A DNA stretch of 64,000 nucleotides from Pandoraea pneumonica (GTDB lineage Bacteria; Pseudomonadota; Gammaproteobacteria; Burkholderiales; Burkholderiaceae). Positions within the stretch are counted from its first letter, which is position 1, and each line of letters starts with the position of its first letter. The notes under the pieces were generated by a model that searched no databases, was not told the DNA's origin, and saw only the letters and a program-made list of their open reading frames with translations. A program made the position numbers and the translations under genes. Of the stretch, positions 56,397 through 64,000 are shown in pieces. The stretch covers positions 1 to 64,000 of the forward strand of contig NZ_CABPSK010000006.1 of assembly GCF_902459645.1 (NCBI RefSeq), in the 5' to 3' direction.

Positions 56397-57155
56397 TCAG
56401 ATGCAGCGCCCGCCATCCACTTCGAGGCAAACGCCGGTGATGAACGCGGCGTCGTCGCTGGCCAGATAGAGGCAGGCGTTGGCAATGTCTTGCGGGGTGG
56501 AGAAGCGCCCGAGCGGAATGCCCGCGAGGAATTTGGCGCGATTCTCGGGCGTATTGGGCACGCCCATGAAGTCGGCGGTCAGGCCCGTGTCGCCAATGAC
56601 CGGATTCACGCAGTTCACGCGAATGTTTTTCGGCCCGAACTCGGCGGCCATGGCCTTGCTGGCGGTGATGACAGCGCCTTTGCTGCCGTTGTACCAAACC
56701 AGCCCCGGGCGCGGGCGCACGCCTGCGGTGGACGCGATGTTGATCATCACGCCGCCGCCGCGTTGCAGGAAGTAGGGCACCATCGCCCGCGCGCTCCAGA
56801 AGATGCTTTTCACGTTGACCGCATACACGCGATCGAACTCGGCTTCGGTCACTTCCAGCAGCGGCTTGTTGCGATGCGTGGTGCCCGCGTTATTCACCAC
56901 GATGTCGAGATGACCGAAGCGCGTGACGGCTTCATCGAGCAGGGTGACGTGATCGCCTTCGCGCGACACATCGCCATACACGAACGCCGCACGCCCACCC
57001 GCCTCCGAGATGTCGTTCGCCACCCGCTCACCGGCCTCGCGGTTCAGATCGTTGACGATGACCGCCGCGCCTTCGCGCGCAAACGTTTTGGCGATGCCTT
57101 CACCGAAGCCCGAGCCTGCCCCGGTAACGATGGCCACTTTGTCTTGCAAACGCAT
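56397..57155 (-). CDS. Short-chain dehydrogenase/reductase (classical SDR)
   Basis: The start at 57155 gives 252 residues. The coenzyme site TGAGSGFGEG is at residues 11-20, NNAG at 88-91, and the catalytic set is Ser142, Tyr155, Lys159 (YNGSK). Asp36 in IVNDLNRE suggests NAD+ preference, since it follows the second beta strand. It resembles FabG-like and glucose/diol dehydrogenases. With the aldehyde dehydrogenase upstream in the same operon it could oxidise an alcohol to the aldehyde. Start-to-stop gap to the aldehyde dehydrogenase is 49 bases. Confidence 0.93.
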   Translation of the reverse strand: MRLQDKVAIVTGAGSGFGEGIAKTFAREGAAVIVNDLNREAGERVANDISEAGGRAAFVYGDVSREGDHVTLLDEAVTRFGHLDIVVNNAGTTHRNKPLLEVTEAEFDRVYAVNVKSIFWSARAMVPYFLQRGGGVMINIASTAGVRPRPGLVWYNGSKGAVITASKAMAAEFGPKNIRVNCVNPVIGDTGLTADFMGVPNTPENRAKFLAGIPLGRFSTPQDIANACLYLASDDAAFITGVCLEVDGGRCI

Positions 57156-57204
57156 GGGTTGTCTCCCCCGTGAGTGCTTGCTGTCCGACGTGAATTCGTG
57201 TGAT

Positions 57205-58644
57205 TTAGCCGTGCCTGATGGCAACGGTCTTTAGCGTGGTGAAACCGTACAACGCTTCGAAACCTTTTTCGCGTCCGTGGCCGGAGTGCTTCATGCCGCC
57301 GAAGGGCAACTCCACGCCACCGCCTGCGCCGTAGTTGTTGATGAACACTTGCCCGGCACGAATCGAGCGCGCGAGTCGCATCTGACGCCCGCCGTCGCGT
57401 GTCCAAACGCCCGCGGCAAGCCCGTACAGCGTGCCGTTAGCCAGACGCACGGCGTGCGCCTCGTCGTCGAAGGGCATCGCAGCAAGCACTGGGCCGAACA
57501 CTTCTTCACGGGCCAGCCGGTGGTCGGCGGGCACATCGCGCAGCAGCGTCGGCGCTTGGTAGAAGCCGCTTTCCGGCGCGCTGCCGACGACTTCGCCTTG
57601 CGACATCAACGCAATGCCGTCGTGCTGCGCTTCCGACAGAAAGTCCCACACGCGCTGTTGCTGGCGGGCGTTGATGAGCGGCCCGAGATCGAGATCGTCG
57701 CTGGCGCGTCCGACGCGCAGCTTTGCAAACGCTTCGGCCAGATGCGCAAGCAAAGGCTCATAAGCCTCGCGCTCGACGAGCAGGCGGCTGCCTGCGGAAC
57801 ATGTCTGCCCTGCGTTCTGCACGATGGCGTTCACGACGACGGGCAACACGGCCTCCATGTCGGCATCGGCAAACACGATCTGCGGCGACTTGCCGCCTAA
57901 CTCCAGCGTGACGGGCGTGTGATTCTCGGCCGCCATCTGCGAGATCAGCGTGCCGGTGACGGGTGACCCGGTGAACGAGATGTGATCGATGCCCGGGTGC
58001 TTGGCGAGCGCTGCACCCGCTTCGGCCCCGTAACCGGTCACCAGATTGAGCGCACCCGGCGGCAGCCCCGCATCGGCCGCGAGTTCGGCCACGCGAAGCA
58101 GCGACAGGCAGGCGTCTTCGGCGGGTTTCACCACGCACGCGTTGCCAGTCGCGAGTGCTGCGGCAACGCTGCGCCCAAAGATTTGCAGCGGGTAATTCCA
58201 CGGAATGATGTGGCCGGTCACGCCATGCGGCTCGCGCACGGTGAACACGGTGAAGCCTTGCTGATACGGGATGGTCTCGCCATGCAGCTTGTCGGCGGCC
58301 CCCGCATAGAACTCGAAGTAGCGCACGATCGCGGCAGCGTCGGCGCGCGCTTGCTTGAGCGGCTTGCCGGTATCGCGCGCTTCGAGCTGCGCGAGCGCTT
58401 CGTGGTGTTTGGCGAGGGTGTTGGCTACTGCGTAGAGCACGCGGCCCCGCTCGGCGGCGGAGAAGCGCCCCCATTCGCCATCGAACGCCGCGCGGGCGGC
58501 TTTCACGGCGCGGTCGATATCTTCGGCATCGCCTCGGGCGATATGGGTGAACGGCTGACCATCGGACGGATCCACCACGGGAATCGCAGGGCTTTTAGCC
58601 GGAGCGACCCATTGGTTGCCGATGAAGTGTGTGGCTTCAGGCAT
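57205..58644 (-). CDS. NAD(P)-dependent aldehyde dehydrogenase
   Basis: The 479-residue enzyme from ATG 58644 has all class 1/2-type catalytic residues: Asn150 in IIPWNYP, Glu248 in TLELGGKSPQ and the nucleophile Cys282 in NAGQTCSAG. It oxidises an aldehyde to the acid (semialdehyde or betaine-aldehyde type). It is the first gene of a minus-strand run with the SDR and ACS permease. The upstream palindrome probably controls both this run and the divergent FAD-enzyme operon. Confidence 0.95.
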   Translation of the reverse strand: MPEATHFIGNQWVAPAKSPAIPVVDPSDGQPFTHIARGDAEDIDRAVKAARAAFDGEWGRFSAAERGRVLYAVANTLAKHHEALAQLEARDTGKPLKQARADAAAIVRYFEFYAGAADKLHGETIPYQQGFTVFTVREPHGVTGHIIPWNYPLQIFGRSVAAALATGNACVVKPAEDACLSLLRVAELAADAGLPPGALNLVTGYGAEAGAALAKHPGIDHISFTGSPVTGTLISQMAAENHTPVTLELGGKSPQIVFADADMEAVLPVVVNAIVQNAGQTCSAGSRLLVEREAYEPLLAHLAEAFAKLRVGRASDDLDLGPLINARQQQRVWDFLSEAQHDGIALMSQGEVVGSAPESGFYQAPTLLRDVPADHRLAREEVFGPVLAAMPFDDEAHAVRLANGTLYGLAAGVWTRDGGRQMRLARSIRAGQVFINNYGAGGGVELPFGGMKHSGHGREKGFEALYGFTTLKTVAIRHG

Positions 58645-58776
58645 GTCGAGCGCACCTCGCGTCGGGTTGGACGATCGGACGATTCCGGAGGATTCCGGAT
58701 GACGTCGACCATTATCACTTAACTCACGAGAGCGTTGACCGTCGTATGAGTCACATCCGCATAAACACCTAAATCG

Positions 58777-58809
58777 ATTGCAATGCAATTAAAGAGATTT
58801 TATTGCAAT
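58777..58809. promoter_or_regulatory. Palindromic operator in the divergent ALDH / FAD-dehydrogenase region
   Basis: ATTGCAATGCAAT (58777-58789) is a perfect odd-length palindrome around its central A, and a second ATTGCAAT follows at 58802-58809. On the minus strand TTGCAT, 17 bases and TTTATG form a plausible promoter whose -35 box lies in the palindrome. The AT-rich patch stands out from its GC-rich surroundings. The binding protein is unknown; no regulator gene lies in the locus. Confidence 0.5.
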
Positions 58810-58881
58810 TTTTTCTCGCCTATCCTTGATCACATCGGATCGCCAGACGGGCTATCTCCGTCATTCAGGAGCAGGTGGGCA

Positions 58882-60318
58882 ATGAACGACGCTGTAACGC
58901 ATGAATCGCTGATTGGACAGTTGCAGGCCACGCTGGGCACGACCGCCGTGCTCACCGGCGCGACAGACACCGACGGCTACACCGAAGACTGGCGTGGCCG
59001 GTATCACGGCGAAGCGCTGTGCGTCGTGTTGCCCTCGTCGACGGAGCAAGTGAGCGCCGTTGTGAAGCTGTGCGGTGCCGCCGGCGTCCCGATCCTGCCG
59101 CAGGGCGGCAATACCAGCCTGTGTGGCGGCTCGGTGCCGTCGAACGACGGCCGTGCACCGGTCATCGTGAATCTGGCGCGCATGCGTCACATCCGCCAAG
59201 TCGATGCGGCCAATGGCTCGATGGTCGTCGAAGCCGGGTGCATTCTGAAAACCGTGCAAGACACGGCCGCCGATGTGGGCCGTCTGTATCCGGTCAGTCT
59301 CGGTGCGGAAGGGTCGTGCCAGATCGGCGGCACGCTCTCGACCAATGCGGGCGGCACGAGCGTGCTGCGCTACGGCAACACCCGTGAAAACGTGCTCGGC
59401 CTCGAAGTCGTGCTTGCCGACGGCACCGTCTGGGACGGCCTGCGCGCGCTGCGCAAAGACAATACCGGCATCGATCTCAAGCATCTGTTCATCGGTGCCG
59501 AAGGCACGCTGGGCATCATCACGGCGGCGGCGCTCAAGCTGCATCCGCTGCCGACGCATCATTCGCTCGCGTGGTTCGCGCCGCGCGACCCGGCCGCCGC
59601 CCTGCAAATTCTGGGCATGTTCCAGAGTGCTTGCGGCTCGCGCCTGTCGGCCTTCGAAATCATGAATCGTCACCAGTTGGATCTGGTGCTCGCCAACGTG
59701 CCCAACCGCCGCAACCCGCTCGCGGGCGAGCACGCGTGGCATGTGCTGGTGGAGTTGGGCGACACGCGCGACGCCGACGCGCTCGAAGCCGTGCTGACCG
59801 AAACCCTTGGCGTGGCGATCGAACAAGGGCTCGTCGAAGACGCGGTGATTGCCGCGAACGAAACGCAACGCGCCGACCTGTGGGAAGTGCGCCACAGCGT
59901 GAGCGAAGCGAACAAGAAGGCGGCCGTGGGCCTCACCACCGACTGCGCCGTGCCGGTCTCGAGCGTGCCCGAATTCATTGCAGCGGCCTCGCGCGCCGTG
60001 CACGACATCGTGCCGGGGCTCGACATCGCGATTGTCGGCCACATGGGCGACGGTAACGTGCACTTCATCCCGATGTTCTCGTTCGACGCATGGGAAGCGC
60101 TGAGCGATTCCGCCGCCATGGGCGAGGCCATGCGTGCCTGCGTGAACGACGTGGCCGCGCGCCTGTCGGGCACGTTCAGTGCCGAGCATGGCGTAGGCCA
60201 GACGGGGTTGCCGCTGATGGCGCGCTACAAGTCGTCGGCGGAACTCACGCTCATGCGCACCGTGAAGGCGGCGCTCGATCCGCAGCAATTGCTCAACCCG
60301 GGCCGCCTGATTCCCTGA
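58882..60318 (+). CDS. FAD-linked D-2-hydroxyacid dehydrogenase (GlcD/D2HGDH-like)
   Basis: ATG 58882 follows an AGGAGCAGGTGGG site and gives 478 residues. The FAD_binding_4 motif PQGGNTSLCGGSVP and the GTLSTNAGGTSVLRYGNTREN segment are clear, and the C-terminal FAD-oxidase domain has IVGHMGDGNVHF and GTFSAEHGVGQTGLPLM with the metal/acid-binding His residues. It probably oxidises a D-2-hydroxyacid (such as lactate, glycolate or 2-hydroxyglutarate) and passes electrons to quinone or ETF. It leads the plus-strand run toward the ABC importer. Confidence 0.93.
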   Translation: MNDAVTHESLIGQLQATLGTTAVLTGATDTDGYTEDWRGRYHGEALCVVLPSSTEQVSAVVKLCGAAGVPILPQGGNTSLCGGSVPSNDGRAPVIVNLARMRHIRQVDAANGSMVVEAGCILKTVQDTAADVGRLYPVSLGAEGSCQIGGTLSTNAGGTSVLRYGNTRENVLGLEVVLADGTVWDGLRALRKDNTGIDLKHLFIGAEGTLGIITAAALKLHPLPTHHSLAWFAPRDPAAALQILGMFQSACGSRLSAFEIMNRHQLDLVLANVPNRRNPLAGEHAWHVLVELGDTRDADALEAVLTETLGVAIEQGLVEDAVIAANETQRADLWEVRHSVSEANKKAAVGLTTDCAVPVSSVPEFIAAASRAVHDIVPGLDIAIVGHMGDGNVHFIPMFSFDAWEALSDSAAMGEAMRACVNDVAARLSGTFSAEHGVGQTGLPLMARYKSSAELTLMRTVKAALDPQQLLNPGRLIP

Positions 60319-60470
60319 TTTCCCGATTTCCTCAAAACCCTCGTTTCTGCTTTATCGCAAGTTCTGCTTTTGTGTTGCCATAACTGCGCGCGCGGCGGCC
60401 GGTGCCTAAGTTCCTGACCGTACCGACTGCACCGAACGTCGCCGCGCCCAACCCTCCCAGACCGGAGACC

Positions 60471-61604
60471 ATGATGAAACGCAAGACCTCCGCACTCCCC
60501 AGCGATCTCGCCGACAACCACAGCAAAGACGCGCTCGCGCAACCGAGCCGCCGCACGGCCATGAAAACGGCCATGGTGGGCGCCGCCGCCGTGGCGTTCC
60601 CGTTCGTGTGGACGCCGTCGCGCGCCGCCACCAAGCGCATCGTGGTGCGCGACGACGGCGGTATCTATACCAAGGCGTACGACGCCGTGTACTACAAGCC
60701 GTTCTTCGAGAAGACCGGCATTCAAGTGGTGGGCGTGCAAGCCAACGCCGAGCCGACCGCGCAGATCAAGAGCATGGTCGATGCGGGCAGCTACACGTGG
60801 GATATGGCGAAGATCAGCCAGCCCGCCATCTTGCTGCTGACCTCGGGCGGCAAAGAGTATCTGGAGCGTCACGGTCTCGAATCGGACCCGGTCATCGCCA
60901 AGATCCCGCCGCAGTACATGTCGCCGTTCGGCGTGGGCACCAACGTGTATTCGACGGTGCTCGCTTATCGCACCGATGCGTTCAAGGGCCGCAAGGCACC
61001 GACCTCGTGGGCCGATCTGTGGAACGTGAAGGATTTCCCGGGCCGCCGCTCGATTCGCAAGTATCCGTTCGACACCATTGAAGAAGCGCTGCTCGCCGAC
61101 GGCGTTGCCGCAGGTTCGGTGTATCCGGCCGACTTCGACCGCGCGTTCAAGAGCTTGGACAAGATCGCCAAGCATGTAGACGTGTGGTGGACGACCGGCG
61201 CACAAGTCGAGCAGATGCTCGGTTCGGGCGAAGTCGACATGGTGGCCACGTGGGCGTCGCGTGCGCAGTCGGCACAAGCCAACGGCGTGCCCGTGCAGAT
61301 CGTGTGGAATCAGAACATCTGGGGCTGCGATAACTGGTCGATTCTCAAGGGCACGCCCAATGCAGCGGCTTGTCGCGAGTTCATCAAGTTTGCGAGCGAC
61401 CCGAAGCGCCAGGCCGAACTGGTCAAGTATTTCCCGGCCGGGATGACGCAGCCCGAGGCGTTCAATTACGTCAAACCCGAAGTCGCCAAGAACTGCCCGA
61501 CGTTCCCCGAGAACATGAAGAGCGGTGTGCATATCGACGCGAAGTTCTGGCAACAGAACCAGAGCGCCGCGCTTGAGCGTTTCAATCGCTGGATCCTGAC
61601 CTGA
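60471..61604 (+). CDS. PotD-type periplasmic solute-binding protein with Tat signal
   Basis: ATG 60471 behind CCGGAGACC gives 377 residues. The N terminus contains SRRTAMKTAMVGAAAVAFP (residues about 27-45), a twin-arginine signal, so the protein is probably exported folded. The body is a spermidine/putrescine-type (SBP_bac_8-like) protein: VVRDDGGIYTKAYDAVYYKPFFEKTGIQV, PPQYMSPFGVGTNVYSTVLAYRTDAF. It feeds the ABC importer encoded next. Polyamine is the default guess, but this subfamily also binds other organic solutes and the ligand is open. Confidence 0.9.
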   Translation: MMKRKTSALPSDLADNHSKDALAQPSRRTAMKTAMVGAAAVAFPFVWTPSRAATKRIVVRDDGGIYTKAYDAVYYKPFFEKTGIQVVGVQANAEPTAQIKSMVDAGSYTWDMAKISQPAILLLTSGGKEYLERHGLESDPVIAKIPPQYMSPFGVGTNVYSTVLAYRTDAFKGRKAPTSWADLWNVKDFPGRRSIRKYPFDTIEEALLADGVAAGSVYPADFDRAFKSLDKIAKHVDVWWTTGAQVEQMLGSGEVDMVATWASRAQSAQANGVPVQIVWNQNIWGCDNWSILKGTPNAAACREFIKFASDPKRQAELVKYFPAGMTQPEAFNYVKPEVAKNCPTFPENMKSGVHIDAKFWQQNQSAALERFNRWILT

Positions 61605-61649
61605 TCCTCACCTGCGGTTCCGTTTCACGTTTTTACGGGTGCTGATCTT

Positions 61650-62753
61650 ATGACCGTTGCCAATCTCCAAGTCTCGGGCCTTTGCAAGCGCTACGGCGAT
61701 TTCGTCGCGCTCGCGCCGACCGATCTCGACGTCGCTCAGGGCGAATTTCTGACCTTGCTCGGGCCTAGCGGCTCGGGCAAGACCACGCTGCTCTCGCTGA
61801 TCGCGGGTCTGTCGCAGCCCGATGCGGGCGCTATCCGCATCAACGGGGCCGATGTCACGTACGGTGCGCCGTACGAGCGCGACATCGGCATGGTGTTTCA
61901 AAACTACGCGCTGTTTCCGCACATGACTGTGGCGGAGAACATCGCGTTCCCGTTGCAGATGCGTCGCACCGATGCCGCGACCATGCGCCAGAAGGTGATG
62001 CAGGCGCTGGAGATGGTGCACTTGCCGCACGTGGCCGAGCGCTATCCGCGCGAGCTCTCGGGCGGTCAGCAGCAACGTATTGCGCTTGCGCGCTGCATGG
62101 TCTACCGGCCGTCGATCATTCTGATGGACGAGCCGCTGGGGGCGCTCGACAAGAAGCTGCGCGATCACATGCAGCTCGAAATCAAGCGCATTCACCGCGA
62201 GTTGGGCACGACCATCGTGTACGTGACCCACGATCAGGAAGAGGCGATGACGATGTCCGATCGCATCTGCCTGATGAATGCGGGCGAGATCGCGCAATTG
62301 GGCACGCCCGACGATTTGTACTTCCGTCCGAAGAGTGTGTTCGTGGCCGACTTCCTCGGCGAATCGAACTTGCTCGATGCAACCGTGCTCGATCGCAGCG
62401 GCGATCAGGTGCGCGTGGCGATGGCCGGTGTCGAAGGTGGCGCGGCGATGGTCTACGACCCGCAAGTCGAGCGCGGCAAGCCCGTGAAGCTGATGTTGCG
62501 TCCGCAGAACCTGCACGTGCACGACGGTGCTGCGAGCGCCGACGGCGTGGCGACGATCTCGGCGAAGCTGACCGACATCATGGTCACGGGCGGCATGACC
62601 AAGCTGTACCTGCAATCGCAGGCGACGGGCACGGACGCGAGCAAATCGCTGATCGCGGCCTTCCCGACGCATCGCCGCGGCAACCGCTTCGAGATCGGGC
62701 AGACGCTCGGCCTCGCGTGGCGTGCCGACGATGCCGTGGCCATTGCGGGGTAA
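61650..62753 (+). CDS. PotA-type ABC transporter ATP-binding protein
   Basis: The 367-residue ATPase has Walker A LGPSGSGKTT (about residues 38-47), the signature LSGGQQQRIALARC, Walker B ILMDEPLGALD, the VTHDQEEAM switch and a C-terminal TOBE domain (VDLxMLRPQN). Such three-domain ATPases drive PotD/AfuA-type importers. Downstream spacing to the permease is 3 bases, and the binding protein gene lies 45 bases upstream. Confidence 0.95.
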   Translation: MTVANLQVSGLCKRYGDFVALAPTDLDVAQGEFLTLLGPSGSGKTTLLSLIAGLSQPDAGAIRINGADVTYGAPYERDIGMVFQNYALFPHMTVAENIAFPLQMRRTDAATMRQKVMQALEMVHLPHVAERYPRELSGGQQQRIALARCMVYRPSIILMDEPLGALDKKLRDHMQLEIKRIHRELGTTIVYVTHDQEEAMTMSDRICLMNAGEIAQLGTPDDLYFRPKSVFVADFLGESNLLDATVLDRSGDQVRVAMAGVEGGAAMVYDPQVERGKPVKLMLRPQNLHVHDGAASADGVATISAKLTDIMVTGGMTKLYLQSQATGTDASKSLIAAFPTHRRGNRFEIGQTLGLAWRADDAVAIAG

Positions 62754-62756
62754 GTC

Positions 62757-64000
62757 ATGAGTGCTTCCGCCGTGGTCCGTCCTTCCGTTCCTTCATCGAG
62801 CCCCGCGCAGCCCACGCCACGCCGCCCGCGCTGGCGTGCCCGGTTGCGCCCGGTGCTCATGGCCGCGCCGATCGTCATCTTGCTGATGGTGATGCTGGTG
62901 TATCCGGTCGGCCAGTTGCTGCTCTTGAGCATTCGCGGCGAAGCGGGCTTCACGCTCGCCGAATATCAGCGTCTGTTCGCCTCGTCGGTGTATATCGAGG
63001 TGCTGCTCATCACGCTGAAGGTGTCGCTCTACACCACCTTCTTCGCGGTGCTTACCGGCTACCCGATTGCCTACCGGCTCTCGACGCTGACCGGTGCGCG
63101 CAAGCAGCGGCTGCTGTTCTGGGTGCTGCTGTCGTTCTGGACGAGTTTTCTCGTGCGCACGTTCGCGTGGGTGGTGCTGCTCGGCCGTAACGGCGTGGTC
63201 AATCGCACGCTGATGGATCTGGGCATCATCGACGCGCCGCTCTCGCTGCTCTACAACTTCCCCGCCGTGATCGTCGGCATGGTGCATGCGCTTATGCCGC
63301 TGGCCGTGCTCACTATGCTCTCCGTGATGGAGAACATCGACCGCCGTCTGCCGAGTGCCGCCTCGACGCTGGGTGCGCGTCCGGGCACGGTGTTCTGGCG
63401 CGTGTATTTCCCGTTGTCGCTGCCCGGCGTGGCGGCCGGTGCGCTGATGGTGTTCGTCACGTCGATCGGCTTCTTCATTACGCCGACGCTGCTGGGCGGG
63501 CGTCACGAGACGATGATTACGCAGCTCATCATCGATCAGGTGATGCAGGCACTCAACTGGGGCTTTGCAGGGGCGATTTCGGTCTTGCTGTTGGCCGTGG
63601 TGCTCGTGGTGTTCTTCATCTACGACCGCATGGTGGGGCTCTCGACGATGGCTGGCGGTGCGGGCGACGCGAAGCAGGGCAAGCGCCGTGGCGGCTGGAC
63701 GCGCGTGCTGGGCGAGACCGTGTTGGCAGCGCTCGGCAATGTGACCGATCTGGTCTTGCGTGCGTTGCCGCGCAGCCGTCGTGCGCAAGGCGATGGACTG
63801 GCATTGCGTGGCGTGGTGTTCCTGCTGATCGTGTTCTTGGCCGCACCGGCCATGCTGATGATTCCGATCTCGTTCGATTCGGCGTCGGGTTTGTCGTGGC
63901 CGCCCAAGGGCTTCTCGTTGCAGTGGTACCAGATGATCTGGGAATCGCCGCTGTGGATGCAGGCGATCACGCGCTCGATGCTGGTCGGTATCGGCGCTGG
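62757..64000 (+). CDS. Fused two-domain ABC permease (PotB-PotC type), 3' end beyond window
   Basis: The gene starts three bases after potA-like and stays open to the last base (414 codons plus two bases). Residues about 35-290 are a complete PotB/PotH-type permease with the EAA-loop STLGARPGTVFWRVYFPLSLPG. After a Gly/Lys/Arg linker (about residues 300-345) a second hydrophobic domain begins (LRGVVFLLIVFLAAPAMLMIP, WPPKGFSLQWYQMIW), the usual N terminus of a PotC/PotI permease. Both halves are therefore encoded as one chain instead of two proteins. The end of the gene is not visible. Confidence 0.85.
   Translation, partial: MSASAVVRPSVPSSSPAQPTPRRPRWRARLRPVLMAAPIVILLMVMLVYPVGQLLLLSIRGEAGFTLAEYQRLFASSVYIEVLLITLKVSLYTTFFAVLTGYPIAYRLSTLTGARKQRLLFWVLLSFWTSFLVRTFAWVVLLGRNGVVNRTLMDLGIIDAPLSLLYNFPAVIVGMVHALMPLAVLTMLSVMENIDRRLPSAASTLGARPGTVFWRVYFPLSLPGVAAGALMVFVTSIGFFITPTLLGGRHETMITQLIIDQVMQALNWGFAGAISVLLLAVVLVVFFIYDRMVGLSTMAGGAGDAKQGKRRGGWTRVLGETVLAALGNVTDLVLRALPRSRRAQGDGLALRGVVFLLIVFLAAPAMLMIPISFDSASGLSWPPKGFSLQWYQMIWESPLWMQAITRSMLVGIGA

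Overview
The window is a high-GC chromosomal segment from a betaproteobacterium of the family Burkholderiaceae, most likely Pandoraea or a close relative. This rests on gene content: zapB-like/zapA followed by 6S RNA, a DUF3460-scpA-panC-panD cluster, fused hemD/hemX/hemY order, a Mrp-dcd-Orn/Lys/Arg decarboxylase run, and lineage-typical proteins such as DUF3460 and DUF6356. The species cannot be fixed without a database search. Almost all genes look intact; I see no insertion sequence, prophage, CRISPR array, tRNA or rRNA.

Layout. 1-3068: end of etfB, etfA and an acyl-CoA dehydrogenase, i.e. electron transfer for beta-oxidation. 3112-3996 (minus): a coiled-coil ZapB-like gene, zapA and 6S RNA. 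4054-16387 and on to 18023: a large cobalamin region. A sigma70-type promoter and a cobalamin riboswitch precede btuB-btuC-btuD-cobO-cobT-cobS-cobC (plus). A btuF-like binding protein lies convergent to it, then two small lipoproteins, then cobU-cbiB-cobD (minus), divergent from cobQ (plus). Together these take up corrinoid, adenosylate and amidate it, make aminopropanol phosphate and assemble the nucleotide loop. No corrin-ring genes are present here. 18048-19924: a lower-GC gene with a winged-helix, ATPase and STAS-like DUF4325 architecture, and an orphan ParA.

19995-22816 (minus): DUF3460, scpA, panC, panD. 23061-29787: tamA-tamB and a BamE-like lipoprotein. 29854-36643: DUF6356, an Lrp/AsnC regulator, a methyltransferase, metG, an OmpA-type lipoprotein, mrp and dcd. 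36750-46260: a PLP-dependent basic amino acid decarboxylase, gltS, argH, a secreted AroQ-type chorismate mutase and ppc. 46343-50612: hemC-hemD-hemX-hemY.

50694-64000 is the most accessory part. It holds two tandem, diverged paralogues of unknown function (50694-53243), a DHA2 drug-type exporter, and then a catabolic-looking locus: an ACS-type MFS permease, an SDR and an aldehyde dehydrogenase on the minus strand. These face, across a palindromic TTGCAATGCAA element, an FAD-linked 2-hydroxyacid dehydrogenase and a PotD/PotA/permease ABC importer. The permease is a single chain carrying two permease domains and runs off the window end.

The best candidates for undescribed biology are the tandem paralogues, the wHTH-ATPase-DUF4325 protein, the unassigned MFS/SDR/ALDH/FAD-oxidase/ABC locus and the possible dual control (operator plus riboswitch) of btuB.
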